A stretch of DNA of 9,216 nt from a bacterium (GCA_025774205.1 JALGWK010000120.1:1-9216), one strand, 5' to 3'. Positions 1 to 7,690 are shown, numbered from the stretch's first letter. Program-made: numbers and translations. Notes: generated by a model from the sequence alone, not told the origin.

Positions 1-7
1 AGTATCC

Positions 8-1384
8 TCAGCCCTCTCCGAGCCTTCCTGCCAGCCATGATCCCGGCCGTCCGGGGATCCTGCGGACGATCTCCGGCCATCGGATGATGCTCTGCCGCAG
101 ACGTCCCCGCAGGAGGAGGAAGATTCCGACTGAACCGATGATCATGTTCGCGAGCCACATGGCGAGCCAGGGAGAGATCACGTTGCGATCGCCAAGAGCT
201 TCACCGGCGATCAGGAATATCCAGTAGATGAGGTAGAAGAGCAGGGCATATCCGAATCCGGCCACCATGCCGCCGCTCCGGGTCATCACGCCGAGCGGGA
301 TTCCGATGAGCACGAACGCGATACAGGCAAAAGGGATCGACCATTTCTTGTTGATCTCGACCAGGTAGCGGTTCCGATCTTTCAGGGAGCTGATACGCTG
401 CTGCTCGGCGTTCTTCTGATGTCCGACAAGGGCCCGGTGGGCCGAAAGCACCCTCCCGGGGATCTGCAGGGCGCGGCCCCGGTCAGGAAGCGCCACCGCT
501 TCACCCCGCACCACCCGCCTGATGAAGGGGGCGGCCAGTTCGCCCAGCCTCGCTTCGGCCTGTATCGAACGGGATTCATGGGCGGCAGCCCGTATCCGCA
601 TGTCCCTGATCGGAAGCTCTCGTTCTCCCCGAACCCCGGTGTCAACCCGGCGGAGCAGCAGGCCGGTGGCGTTGATGAAGGTCTTCATCTGGTCGAACTG
701 CTGGATCCTGGTCTGCCCCTCCTGGATCTCGGTGATGGTGCCGTTGCGCAGATCGAGGTTGATGTCTTCTCCAGTCAGACTATCGATCGAGATGTATCCC
801 CAGGCGGCCCTGATGATCCGGGGCGGATCGGGCACGTTGAAATTCAGGTACTGCATGATCGTCACGCCGTCGGCCCGTGAGGTTTCCTGATCGATCTCCT
901 CAATGAAGAGGGTATACCCGTTCAGGCTTTCGATAAATATCCCCGGCTCCAGCGCCAGGGCAGGATGTTTCATCCGGATATTCGATTCGAGAATCCTGAT
1001 CTGATGGTTGAATTCAGGCAGAATCCGGTCGTTGAAGTAGACCTGGAAGGCGCAGAGCAGGGCAGCAGAAAAGAGCACGGGAAAGAGGAGCCTGAGGTGG
1101 CTGATACCGCTGGACTGCAGGGCGGTGATCTCACCATCGGCCGAGAGACGCCCGAAGGACATCAGCACCGAGACCAGGACCGCTCCCGGAACAGTCAGGG
1201 CCAGCATCCAGGCCACGTTGTAGAACAGGAGCTCAAGCACGATCGGCACATCCAGTCCCTTCCCGATCACCAGATCAAAGATGTCGATCAGCTCGTTCAT
1301 GAGAAAGAGGAAGGTCAGGATCGCCACCGCGAGTACGAAGGGGCCAAGGTGTTCCCGAATGATGTATCGGTTCAGTATCTTCAC
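8..1384 (-). CDS. LptF/LptG-family permease (YjgP/YjgQ), lipopolysaccharide export
   Basis: A 458-residue inner-membrane permease of the LptB2FG transporter, which extracts LPS from the inner membrane and passes it to the periplasmic bridge. Six transmembrane helices are visible at about 15-39, 52-78, 97-117, 349-367, 373-393 and 403-425. The motif after TM2 (SADGEITALQSSGISHLRLL, 81-100) is the cytoplasmic coupling-helix region that meets the ATPase LptB. The periplasmic jellyroll follows TM3. TM4 begins in the family-typical block EINKKWSIPFACIAFVLIG. The protein is about 90 residues longer than E. coli LptF (366) or LptG (360). The extra lies mostly at 246-340, an Arg/Ala/Glu-rich, helix-prone stretch, plus a basic C-terminal tail (426-458). 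The start is GTG, fixed by an in-frame TAG four codons upstream; no good Shine-Dalgarno is seen. LptF versus LptG cannot be decided. A partner gene may begin just past position 1. Confidence 0.92.
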   Translation of the reverse strand: MKILNRYIIREHLGPFVLAVAILTFLFLMNELIDIFDLVIGKGLDVPIVLELLFYNVAWMLALTVPGAVLVSVLMSFGRLSADGEITALQSSGISHLRLLFPVLFSAALLCAFQVYFNDRILPEFNHQIRILESNIRMKHPALALEPGIFIESLNGYTLFIEEIDQETSRADGVTIMQYLNFNVPDPPRIIRAAWGYISIDSLTGEDINLDLRNGTITEIQEGQTRIQQFDQMKTFINATGLLLRRVDTGVRGERELPIRDMRIRAAAHESRSIQAEARLGELAAPFIRRVVRGEAVALPDRGRALQIPGRVLSAHRALVGHQKNAEQQRISSLKDRNRYLVEINKKWSIPFACIAFVLIGIPLGVMTRSGGMVAGFGYALLFYLIYWIFLIAGEALGDRNVISPWLAMWLANMIIGSVGIFLLLRGRLRQSIIRWPEIVRRIPGRPGSWLAGRLGEG

Positions 1385-1503
1385 GGTTTCAGGATTCTAA
1401 TGGTCCGGCAGGCAATCAATCCAGCCTGCAGCACCAGAATAACAGGAACAGAGCGCGCAGGAGCCCGTACGAGAACCGATCTGTGGGAGGAATGAGGGCT
1501 GGT
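1385..1503 (-). other. Intergenic gap between the MDR gene and lptF/G; possible promoter, no clear terminator
   Basis: This 119-base stretch is the longest gene-free one in the window and encodes nothing convincing. Read on the minus strand, it holds an inverted repeat GCAGGC...GCCTGC (1429-1408, six-pair stem, ten-base loop) that lacks a following T-run, so it is not a good intrinsic terminator. Just downstream is TAGAAT (1399-1394), a fair -10-like hexamer. A TTGATT lies only 14 bases upstream of it, too close for a normal -35. If TAGAAT were a -10, transcription would begin almost at the lptF/G GTG. The gap is long enough for a separate promoter, but none can be asserted. Confidence 0.4.
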
Positions 1504-2592
1504 TCAGGGCTGGAGAACGACCTTGCCGAACTGGGCGCGGTCCTTCAGGTAGCGGTGGGCTTCAGCAGCCTCCGCGAGGGGGAAGACCCGATCAACCACC
1601 GGTACGAAGTCACCCGCTCTGACACCTTCGATTACCTTGAGGAGTTCTCCCCGGCTGCCCATGTAGGACCCGATCAGGTGCATCTGCTTCACGAACAAAT
1701 AGCGGAGGTCGAGGGTGACCGTACCGCCGGTGGTAGCTCCGCAGGTGACCAGTCGACCACCCCGGGCCAGGCACTTCAGGTTCTGGTCCCAGACATCCGA
1801 GCCGATGTGTTCGAAGAGGACATCAACGCCCCGGCCGTCGGTCAGGTCGCGGATCGTTTCCGCGAAGTCGGGCTCGGCGTAACCGAAGGCCGCGTCGGCC
1901 CCCAGTTCCAGTCCCTTCTTGCGTTTCTCCGGAGTGGAGGCGGTGGCATAGACCGTGGCCCCGGCCTGCTTCGCGATCTGGATCGCGGCTGTTCCCACTC
2001 CGGAACCCGCGGCATGGACCAGGACCGACTCTCCCGATTGCAGGTGGGCCTGGGTGTGGAGCATCCGCCAGGCGGTCATGAAGGTGAGGGGGATCGCTGA
2101 CCAGCCGACCGGATCATCATCCGGGCCGAGCGGGAAACAGACATCGGCCGGCATGGCCACCTCTTCGGCGTAGCCGCCCTGACGCTGATAGCCGAATATC
2201 TGGTAGCCCTCGAGGCAGAGGCTGTCGAGATCCTTCCGGCAGAACTCGCACTCGCGACACGAGGTCATCGGCGCCAGCACGACTCTCTGCCCGACGTACA
2301 CGGGCTCACCGTAGAGGCCGGGCAGGGCAGGCTCACCATCAGGTCCGGCTAATCCTGATTCCGCGGCTCCCTCACCGACCTCGAGGATCGTCCCGGCGAT
2401 CTCACTGCCGAGCAGGTGGGGCATCGGCACCGGCGGCCCGGGCAGGCCCTGGCGCACCCAGATGTCGAGGTGGTTCAGCGCGACTGCTTCTACCCTGATG
2501 CGGACCTCGGCAGCGGTGGGGACGGGCGCAGGTATTTCCACCACCTCGAGGACTTCTGGTCCGCCGTGGTCGTGGAAAACAACCGCCTGCAT
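1504..2592 (-). CDS. Zinc-binding MDR-family oxidoreductase (NADPH:quinone-reductase-like alcohol dehydrogenase)
   Basis: A 362-residue cytoplasmic medium-chain dehydrogenase/reductase. The GroES-like catalytic domain spans about 1-155 and 300-362, with a Rossmann fold at about 160-300. The structural-zinc lobe is intact: C112, C115, C118, C126 in CRECEFCRKDLDSLC. The classical catalytic-zinc ligands are not: the usual Cys position reads LNHLDIWVRQG (N40, H41, D43) and the usual GHE reads GSE (62-64). The nucleotide loop is AAGSGVGTAAIQIAK (194-208). The absence of an acidic residue after the second strand (ATASTPEK) suggests NADP(H); this is inference. An insert rich in Gly/Glu/Pro (about 76-98) enlarges a loop before the zinc lobe. 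Related MDR proteins of this type are annotated as alcohol dehydrogenase or quinone oxidoreductase, and the substrate cannot be read from sequence. It starts 32 bases after nuoN, so co-transcription is likely. ATG start. Confidence 0.9.
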   Translation of the reverse strand: MQAVVFHDHGGPEVLEVVEIPAPVPTAAEVRIRVEAVALNHLDIWVRQGLPGPPVPMPHLLGSEIAGTILEVGEGAAESGLAGPDGEPALPGLYGEPVYVGQRVVLAPMTSCRECEFCRKDLDSLCLEGYQIFGYQRQGGYAEEVAMPADVCFPLGPDDDPVGWSAIPLTFMTAWRMLHTQAHLQSGESVLVHAAGSGVGTAAIQIAKQAGATVYATASTPEKRKKGLELGADAAFGYAEPDFAETIRDLTDGRGVDVLFEHIGSDVWDQNLKCLARGGRLVTCGATTGGTVTLDLRYLFVKQMHLIGSYMGSRGELLKVIEGVRAGDFVPVVDRVFPLAEAAEAHRYLKDRAQFGKVVLQP

Positions 2593-2606
2593 GGGTCAGT
2601 ACCCCT
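2593..2606 (-). promoter_or_regulatory. Ribosome-binding site of the MDR gene inside a small hairpin
   Basis: The minus strand reads AGGGG nine bases before the ATG of the MDR gene, a plausible Shine-Dalgarno site. Three of its G residues plus the following T (GGGT) can pair with ACCC directly before the ATG around a four-base loop (ACTG). A four-pair stem is weak, so any effect on translation is speculative. No terminator is visible between nuoN and this gene in the 32-base gap. Confidence 0.35.
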
Positions 2607-2624
2607 GATCTCTGACTCGGGACA

Positions 2625-4085
2625 CTAGAAGAGACTCTGAAAGGCGTTCCGGGCCAGTGAAAGCAGACTCTGGGGGAAGATGCCGAGGTAGATAACGGCT
2701 ACCGCCAGCACACCGAGAGTGATGTCACTGATCCTTGAGCGCCGGTAGGGCAGGAACGACTTCTCAGCCGGCTTCATATACATGTTGACCACAACCCGGA
2801 AATAATAGAAGACACCCACCACGCTGGTGAGGATGCCGATCACTGCCAGACCGGTATAACCCGATTGCACCGCCGCGCCGAAGACATAGAACTTGCCGAA
2901 GAAGCCTATCGTCGGAGGGATCCCCGACATGCTGACCATGAAGATGGTCATGGCCAGAGCCAGCCCTGGACTCTTGCTCGCCAGGCCGGTCAGATCCACC
3001 AGGGTCTCACGCCGGTCCTCGCCGCCGCCAATGATGATCAGCACCCCGAAGGCGCCAAGGGTCATCAGGGTGTAGGAGACCAGGTAAAAGAGCACTCCGG
3101 TACCGCCCTGGAGAGAGACTCCGGGATCGCTGCCGACAATGGCGGTGAGCAGGTACCCGACGTGAGCGACACTTGAATAGGCGAGCATGCGCTTGAGGTT
3201 CATCTGCATGACCGCCGCGAAGTTCCCGACGATCATGGAGAGGAGCGCCAGCCACCAGATCAGGTCCTGCATGACGACCGCGGAGGACGCGAAGACGAGT
3301 CCGAATATCTTGACGATGGCCGCAAATCCGGCTGCCTTGACAGCCGTGGCCATGAATCCGGTCACCGGGGTAGGGGCCGCCTGGTAGGCGTCCGGCGCCC
3401 ACATGTGGAAGGGTACCGCGGCCACCTTGAAGCCGAGTCCCACCAGCAGGAGGATGCCGCCGACCTGGAGAGTGAAGGGGATGGAATCGCCGTGAGCCGC
3501 GATGAAGGCCCCGATCTCAGAGAACCTGGTGGTGACCACCGAGCCGTAAATGAAGGCCGCGCCGTAGAGCAGGAAGGCCGAGGCGAAAGCGCCGAGCAGG
3601 AAGTACTTCAGGGCACCCTCGGAGCTCCGCGGATCGTTCCGGTTCAGTCCGACCATCACGTAGGCGCAGAGGCTCATGGTCTCGAGGCCGATAATAAGGG
3701 TGATGAGGTCGGCCGCCGAGGCCATCACCATCATCCCGACCACGCTGAAGGTGATCAGGCTCCAGTACTCGCCGGGGAACCGTCCCCGACGCTGCTCGTG
3801 GGAGAGCGTGAAGAGGATCGTAATGATCGCGGCCACGATGAACAGAGCATAGAAGAAGAGCGAATAGGCGCCGATCTTCCAGGCTCCGCTGAAGGCGACC
3901 TCTTCGGTCCCCCACATGCCGATCGTTACAGCCAGGCCGGCGAGCAGGCCGACGATGGTGAGCCAGGGGACAATCCGGCTGCCCGGCTTGACGAAGAGGT
4001 CGACAAGCATCACGATGAGCGCGGTCGCCAGGACCACCAGAGTGGGAGCGACGGCTGACCAGGAGTAGAGGCCCTCGAACATCAC
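2625..4085 (-). CDS. nuoN: NADH-quinone oxidoreductase subunit N (proximal antiporter-like proton pump)
   Basis: A 486-residue membrane subunit (E. coli NuoN is 485), homologous to ND2 and the pump nearest the quinone module. Conserved residues are E135 in GLETMSLCAYVMVG (E. coli Glu133), K220 in GLGFKVAAVPFHMWAPD (Lys217), K250 in MATAVKAAGF (Lys247) and K398 in FFGKFYVF (Lys395). The LAYSSVAHVGY motif is at 301-311. About 14 transmembrane helices are visible. Two starts are possible: GTG at 4085, overlapping the nuoM stop by four bases (GTGA), and the next codon, an ATG at 4082, sharing one base with that stop (TGATG). A GGAA stretch spaces slightly better to the GTG, but the choice changes only one residue. 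Nothing is missing from the family core. It is the last nuo gene here, and the next gene begins 32 bases later. Confidence 0.97.
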   Translation of the reverse strand: MMFEGLYSWSAVAPTLVVLATALIVMLVDLFVKPGSRIVPWLTIVGLLAGLAVTIGMWGTEEVAFSGAWKIGAYSLFFYALFIVAAIITILFTLSHEQRRGRFPGEYWSLITFSVVGMMVMASAADLITLIIGLETMSLCAYVMVGLNRNDPRSSEGALKYFLLGAFASAFLLYGAAFIYGSVVTTRFSEIGAFIAAHGDSIPFTLQVGGILLLVGLGFKVAAVPFHMWAPDAYQAAPTPVTGFMATAVKAAGFAAIVKIFGLVFASSAVVMQDLIWWLALLSMIVGNFAAVMQMNLKRMLAYSSVAHVGYLLTAIVGSDPGVSLQGGTGVLFYLVSYTLMTLGAFGVLIIIGGGEDRRETLVDLTGLASKSPGLALAMTIFMVSMSGIPPTIGFFGKFYVFGAAVQSGYTGLAVIGILTSVVGVFYYFRVVVNMYMKPAEKSFLPYRRSRISDITLGVLAVAVIYLGIFPQSLLSLARNAFQSLF

Positions 4086-5740
4086 GTCACCATTTCCGCT
4101 GAGTTCGGTTCATCCGATTCCGCCGGGGTCGCTTCGGGTGCTGCGGTCTCGTCCGCCGGTACGGTATCCCGGCTTTCAGGGTCCCCGGGACTCGGTGTCT
4201 CGATGACATATCTGACGGGCTGGCGCACGGAGTTCATGCGTTTTTCGATCTTGGCCGCGACCGGTTCAAGCGGTCGCAGGAAGGGCTTCGGGAAGATCCC
4301 TATCATCACGATCAAGACCAGGAGCGGCACCATGGTAAGGATCTCCCTGAGGTTGAGATCCTTCAGGACCTTGTTCTCTTCCTTGTCGAGTGGGCCCCAG
4401 ATAACCCCCCGCAACAGCCTGAGGAGGTAGAGGGCCGCGATGATGATGCCCGGGATTGCCGGGATAGCCATCCACGGGCTCACCTGGAAGGCCGCGATGA
4501 GGATCAGGAACTCTCCCACGAATCCGTTCAGACCGGGGAGCCCGGCCGAAGAGAAGGCGACCACGAGCAGGATCGCCGCGTAGATCGGCATCACCTTCGC
4601 GAGTCCTCCGAAGTCATCGATCTGACGGGTGTGCCGCCGCTGGTAGATGTAGCCGACCAGGATAAAGAGGGCGCCGGTGGAGAGACCATGGTTGACCATC
4701 TGGAGCATGCTCCCGGAGAGACCTTCGGCTCGGAAGGTAAAGATCCCCAGGACCACGAAACCGAGATGCGCCACAGAGGAATAGGCCACCAGGCTCTTGA
4801 TGTCCTTTTGAACCCAGGCTACCAGACCTCCATAGGTGATCCCGATGATGGAGAGCGTCGCCAGGTAGGGGACCGCGAGCGTTGCCGCGACGGGGAAGAG
4901 GGGGAGTGAGAACCTGAGCAGGCCGTAGGTCCCCATCTTCAGCAGCACTCCGGCCAGGATGACCGACCCGAAGGTCGGCGCTTCGACGTGAGCATCGGGG
5001 AGCCAGGTATGGAACGGCCAGAGTGGCACCTTGATGCAGAAGGCGAAGGTGAACGCCAGGAAGAGCCAGGTCTGCGCTCCGAACGGTATCGCGATCTGCT
5101 CGAAGGCGGCGAGATCGAAGGTGTAGACGCCGGTCAGCTTGCCGTGCAGGAAGTAGAGCGCCAGGATGGCGATCAACATCAGGAAGGAGCCGACCAGGGT
5201 GTAGAGGATGAATTTGACCGCGGCGTAGATCCGCCGTGGTCCGCCCCAGACCCCGATGAGCAGGTACATCGGGATCAGCATGGCTTCCCAGAAGATGTAG
5301 AAGAGGAAGAGGTCGCGTGCCACGAAGACGCCGATCATTCCCGCCTCGAGCATGAGGATCGAAGCCGTGTAGCCCTTCATCTTCTCGGTGACTGACGTCC
5401 AGGTACCAAGGAGAGCGATCGGGGTCAGGAAGGCGGTCAGGACCACCAGAATCATGCTCATGCCGTCGATGCCGACCAGGTAGGAAGCGCCGATCCCCGG
5501 GATCCAGCGCATGCTCTCGGTCATCTGGAACGCGGCGGTGTCAGGATCGAAGCTGAACCAGATCGCGATCCCCATCACAAACACGATGAGGCTGACGACG
5601 AGAGCGATCCCCTTCATGAGGGTGTGCCGGTCCTTTGGCACGATCGCGATCGCCAGTGCGCCCAGGACGGGGATGAGGATGGTCCAGGAGAGCCAGTGGG
5701 CCCAGATGGAGCCGAAGAGTGTCAGATCTTGTGCGTTCAT
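4082..5740 (-). CDS. nuoM: NADH-quinone oxidoreductase subunit M (middle antiporter-like proton pump)
   Basis: A 552-residue membrane subunit (E. coli NuoM is 509), homologous to ND4 and the middle of the three pumps. Conserved proton-path residues are present: E152 in IFWEAMLIPMYLLIG (E. coli Glu144), K237 in FCIKVPLWPFHTWLPDAH (Lys234), K268 in LLKMGTYGLLRF (Lys265), H351 in MVNHGLSTGALF, and E410 in GFVGEFLIL (Glu407). About 14 transmembrane helices run to residue 484. The last 40 residues or so (about 513-552) form a hydrophilic, Pro/Glu/Asp/Ala-rich acidic tail that looks disordered and is not part of the usual NuoM core. The ATG overlaps the nuoL stop (ATGA), with AAGGA about 11 bases upstream inside nuoL. 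The 3' end overlaps the nuoN start. Identification is secure; the role of the tail is unknown. Confidence 0.98.
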   Translation of the reverse strand: MNAQDLTLFGSIWAHWLSWTILIPVLGALAIAIVPKDRHTLMKGIALVVSLIVFVMGIAIWFSFDPDTAAFQMTESMRWIPGIGASYLVGIDGMSMILVVLTAFLTPIALLGTWTSVTEKMKGYTASILMLEAGMIGVFVARDLFLFYIFWEAMLIPMYLLIGVWGGPRRIYAAVKFILYTLVGSFLMLIAILALYFLHGKLTGVYTFDLAAFEQIAIPFGAQTWLFLAFTFAFCIKVPLWPFHTWLPDAHVEAPTFGSVILAGVLLKMGTYGLLRFSLPLFPVAATLAVPYLATLSIIGITYGGLVAWVQKDIKSLVAYSSVAHLGFVVLGIFTFRAEGLSGSMLQMVNHGLSTGALFILVGYIYQRRHTRQIDDFGGLAKVMPIYAAILLVVAFSSAGLPGLNGFVGEFLILIAAFQVSPWMAIPAIPGIIIAALYLLRLLRGVIWGPLDKEENKVLKDLNLREILTMVPLLVLIVMIGIFPKPFLRPLEPVAAKIEKRMNSVRQPVRYVIETPSPGDPESRDTVPADETAAPEATPAESDEPNSAEMVT

Positions 5741-7686
5741 CCGTTGCTCAGTCCTTTACCCGTTTCCGTGCGAATCGCCGCTCCACCGGCCAGGGCCAGC
5801 GCGTAGATCCCCACATGTCCCACCTGCAGTCCGGCGATCCATCGGGCCAGCGTGTTCGTGACCTGTCCGGCCCCGTTCACTGTCCCGTCGATGATTTTCA
5901 CGTCAAAGAACCGGTAAAGCCACTCGCTCAGCTTCAGAAGCGGCTTGCCGATGATCAAGAAGTAGAACTCGTCGAAGTAGAACTTCTGCCGCATCGCCTT
6001 CCACAGTCCCGGGACAGCCTGCTCAGGCACCTCGGGGTACGGTTCCTCGCGTCCGTACCAGCGACGGGCAATCCAGAACCCGGTCAGCGCCAGGAGGACT
6101 GAGACCACCATCAGGATGACCTGCAGACCGCCGCCGCCGTGGGCTGCTTCCGCACCGAGTTCACCAACAGCCTCGGCGCCATGCGCGGCCGCGCCGGTCG
6201 CGGTGCCGATGAAGTCCTGAATCCAGGCTCCACCTCCGAGCACTTTGGGCAGGCCGATGAATCCGCCGACGGCGGCCAGCACGGCCAGGATCATCAGCGG
6301 CACGGTCATGACCTTCGGCGACTCGTGCGGGTGGATATCATCAGGGACGCGGCTCTTGCTCCAGAAGGTGAGGTAGAGCAGCCTGAAGATGTAGATCCCC
6401 GTCAGGACAGCCGCGATCGCTCCCAGGACCCAGAAGAGGGGGTGGCCGTTGGGACCGGCCCACGCCTCGTAGAGAATCTCGTCCTTGCTGAAGAATCCGG
6501 AAAAGAAGGGGATACCGGCCAGCGCCAGCCCGGCGATGACCATGGTGGCGTGGGTGATCGGCAGCTTCTTCCTCAGGCCCCCCATTTCACGCATGTCCTG
6601 CTTGTCCGACATGGCGTGGATCACACTGCCCGCTCCCAGGAAGAGAAGCCCCTTGAAGAAGGCATGGGTCATGAGGTGGAAGATGCCGACCGCGAACGCC
6701 CCAGCGCCGAGAGCCAGGAACATGAATCCGAGCTGGCTCACGGTGGAATAGGCGAGCACCTTCTTGATGTCATGCTGGGCGATCCCGATCAACCCGGCCA
6801 CGATGGCCGTCAGGGCGCCGACCAGGGCGACCACGGCCAGGGTTGTGGGTGCCATGATGAAGATCGAACCCATGCGGGCGACCAGGTAGACTCCGGCGGT
6901 CACCATGGTGGCGGCGTGGATCAGAGCCGAGACCGGGGTCGGGCCCTCCATGGCATCGGGCAGCCAGATGTGAAGCGGGATCTGGGCGCTCTTGCCGGTC
7001 GCTCCGACGAAGAGGAGCAGGGTGATGATCGTTACCGCGCTTCCACCGACCGCGAACACCTCCGGGCTGAGGTGGATGATCTCCTGGATGTTCAGGGTGC
7101 CGAAGAGGGCGAAGAGTGCGAGCATCCCCGAGATGAAGGCCGCGTCACCGATACGGTTGACCACGAACGCCTTCCGTCCGGCGTCAGCCGCTGAATCCTT
7201 CTCGAACCAGAACCCGATCAGCAGGTAGGAGCAGAGCCCCACGCCTTCCCAGCCGATGAAGAGCATCGCCAGGCTGTCACCCAGCACCAGCAGCAGCATC
7301 GCGAAGGTGAAGAGGTTCATCCAGGTGAAGAACCGACCGAATCCCCAGTCGCCATGCATGTAGCCGATGGAGTAGACGTGGATCAGGAAGCCCACGCCCG
7401 TAACCACCAGGATCATCACCGAAGAGAGCTGGTCGAGCCAGAGGGCGGCGTCGATATGGACCGGGCCGGTCGCGATCCACTCGAAGAGGACCACGCTCAC
7501 ACCGGCTTCACCATGCTCGAGACCCAGGAATCCCGACACCGCGATCACAGCGGAGACGAAGGCGGCCCCGACGCAGAGGGATGAGATCCAGCCGACAACC
7601 TTTTCGGGCAGCCTCCGTCCGAAGGTGAGACCGAAAACCACCCCGATGAGGGGGAAGAGCAGTACCAGTTTGAGAGCCGTCGTCAC
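5737..7686 (-). CDS. nuoL: NADH-quinone oxidoreductase subunit L (distal antiporter-like proton pump)
   Basis: A 649-residue membrane subunit (E. coli NuoL is 613), homologous to ND5 and Mrp antiporter subunits. It is the distal proton pump and carries the lateral helix along the membrane arm. Key charged residues are present: E147 in GWEGVGLCSY (E. coli Glu144), K232 in ATGKSAQIPLHIWLPDA (Lys229), H337 and H341 with K345 in HLMTHAFFKGLLF (Lys342), and K401 in FFSKDEIL (Lys399). The LAYSTVSQLG motif sits at 311-320. After the core, a glycine/alanine/histidine-rich loop (about 495-520) leads to a TM helix (521-541), the presumed lateral helix (about 545-615) and a final TM (about 619-639). The start is GTG with AGAGG eight bases upstream. 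The C-terminus overlaps the nuoM start by four bases (ATGA). Confidence is very high. Confidence 0.98.
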   Translation of the reverse strand: MTTALKLVLLFPLIGVVFGLTFGRRLPEKVVGWISSLCVGAAFVSAVIAVSGFLGLEHGEAGVSVVLFEWIATGPVHIDAALWLDQLSSVMILVVTGVGFLIHVYSIGYMHGDWGFGRFFTWMNLFTFAMLLLVLGDSLAMLFIGWEGVGLCSYLLIGFWFEKDSAADAGRKAFVVNRIGDAAFISGMLALFALFGTLNIQEIIHLSPEVFAVGGSAVTIITLLLFVGATGKSAQIPLHIWLPDAMEGPTPVSALIHAATMVTAGVYLVARMGSIFIMAPTTLAVVALVGALTAIVAGLIGIAQHDIKKVLAYSTVSQLGFMFLALGAGAFAVGIFHLMTHAFFKGLLFLGAGSVIHAMSDKQDMREMGGLRKKLPITHATMVIAGLALAGIPFFSGFFSKDEILYEAWAGPNGHPLFWVLGAIAAVLTGIYIFRLLYLTFWSKSRVPDDIHPHESPKVMTVPLMILAVLAAVGGFIGLPKVLGGGAWIQDFIGTATGAAAHGAEAVGELGAEAAHGGGGLQVILMVVSVLLALTGFWIARRWYGREEPYPEVPEQAVPGLWKAMRQKFYFDEFYFLIIGKPLLKLSEWLYRFFDVKIIDGTVNGAGQVTNTLARWIAGLQVGHVGIYALALAGGAAIRTETGKGLSNG

Positions 7687-7690
7687 GATA

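Noticed and set aside
1394-1419. A sigma-70-type promoter (TTGATT and TAGAAT on the minus strand) before lptF/G
   Set aside because: The spacer is 14 bases, too short for a standard promoter. It is kept only as a weak note on the TAGAAT hexamer.
1408-1429. Inverted repeat as an intrinsic terminator after the MDR gene
   Set aside because: The stem is only six pairs with a ten-base loop, and no T-run follows on either strand.
1483-2100. A 205-codon plus-strand open frame opposite the MDR gene
   Set aside because: It is antisense to a complete MDR protein with zinc and Rossmann motifs, and has no domain of its own.
3405-4058. A 217-codon plus-strand open frame opposite nuoN
   Set aside because: It shows the same charged, low-complexity mirror composition as other antisense frames here, and the minus-strand frame is unmistakably NuoN.
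6139-7194. A 351-codon plus-strand open frame opposite nuoL
   Set aside because: It lies wholly antisense to a strongly conserved nuoL sequence. Its product is rich in Asp, Glu, Gly, His, Gln and Arg, the typical mirror of hydrophobic membrane codons in GC-rich DNA, with no recognisable domain.
2625-7686. Similarity among nuoL, nuoM and nuoN as a recent gene duplication or DNA repeat
   Set aside because: The shared LAYS[ST]V blocks and lysine/glutamate patterns reflect the ancient antiporter-like paralogy of these subunits. There is no extended nucleotide identity.
4082-7686. An Mrp-type Na+/H+ antiporter operon instead of complex I
   Set aside because: The presence of nuoI with two Fe-S motifs, the nuoH end, and nuoJ and nuoK in canonical order fits complex I and not Mrp.
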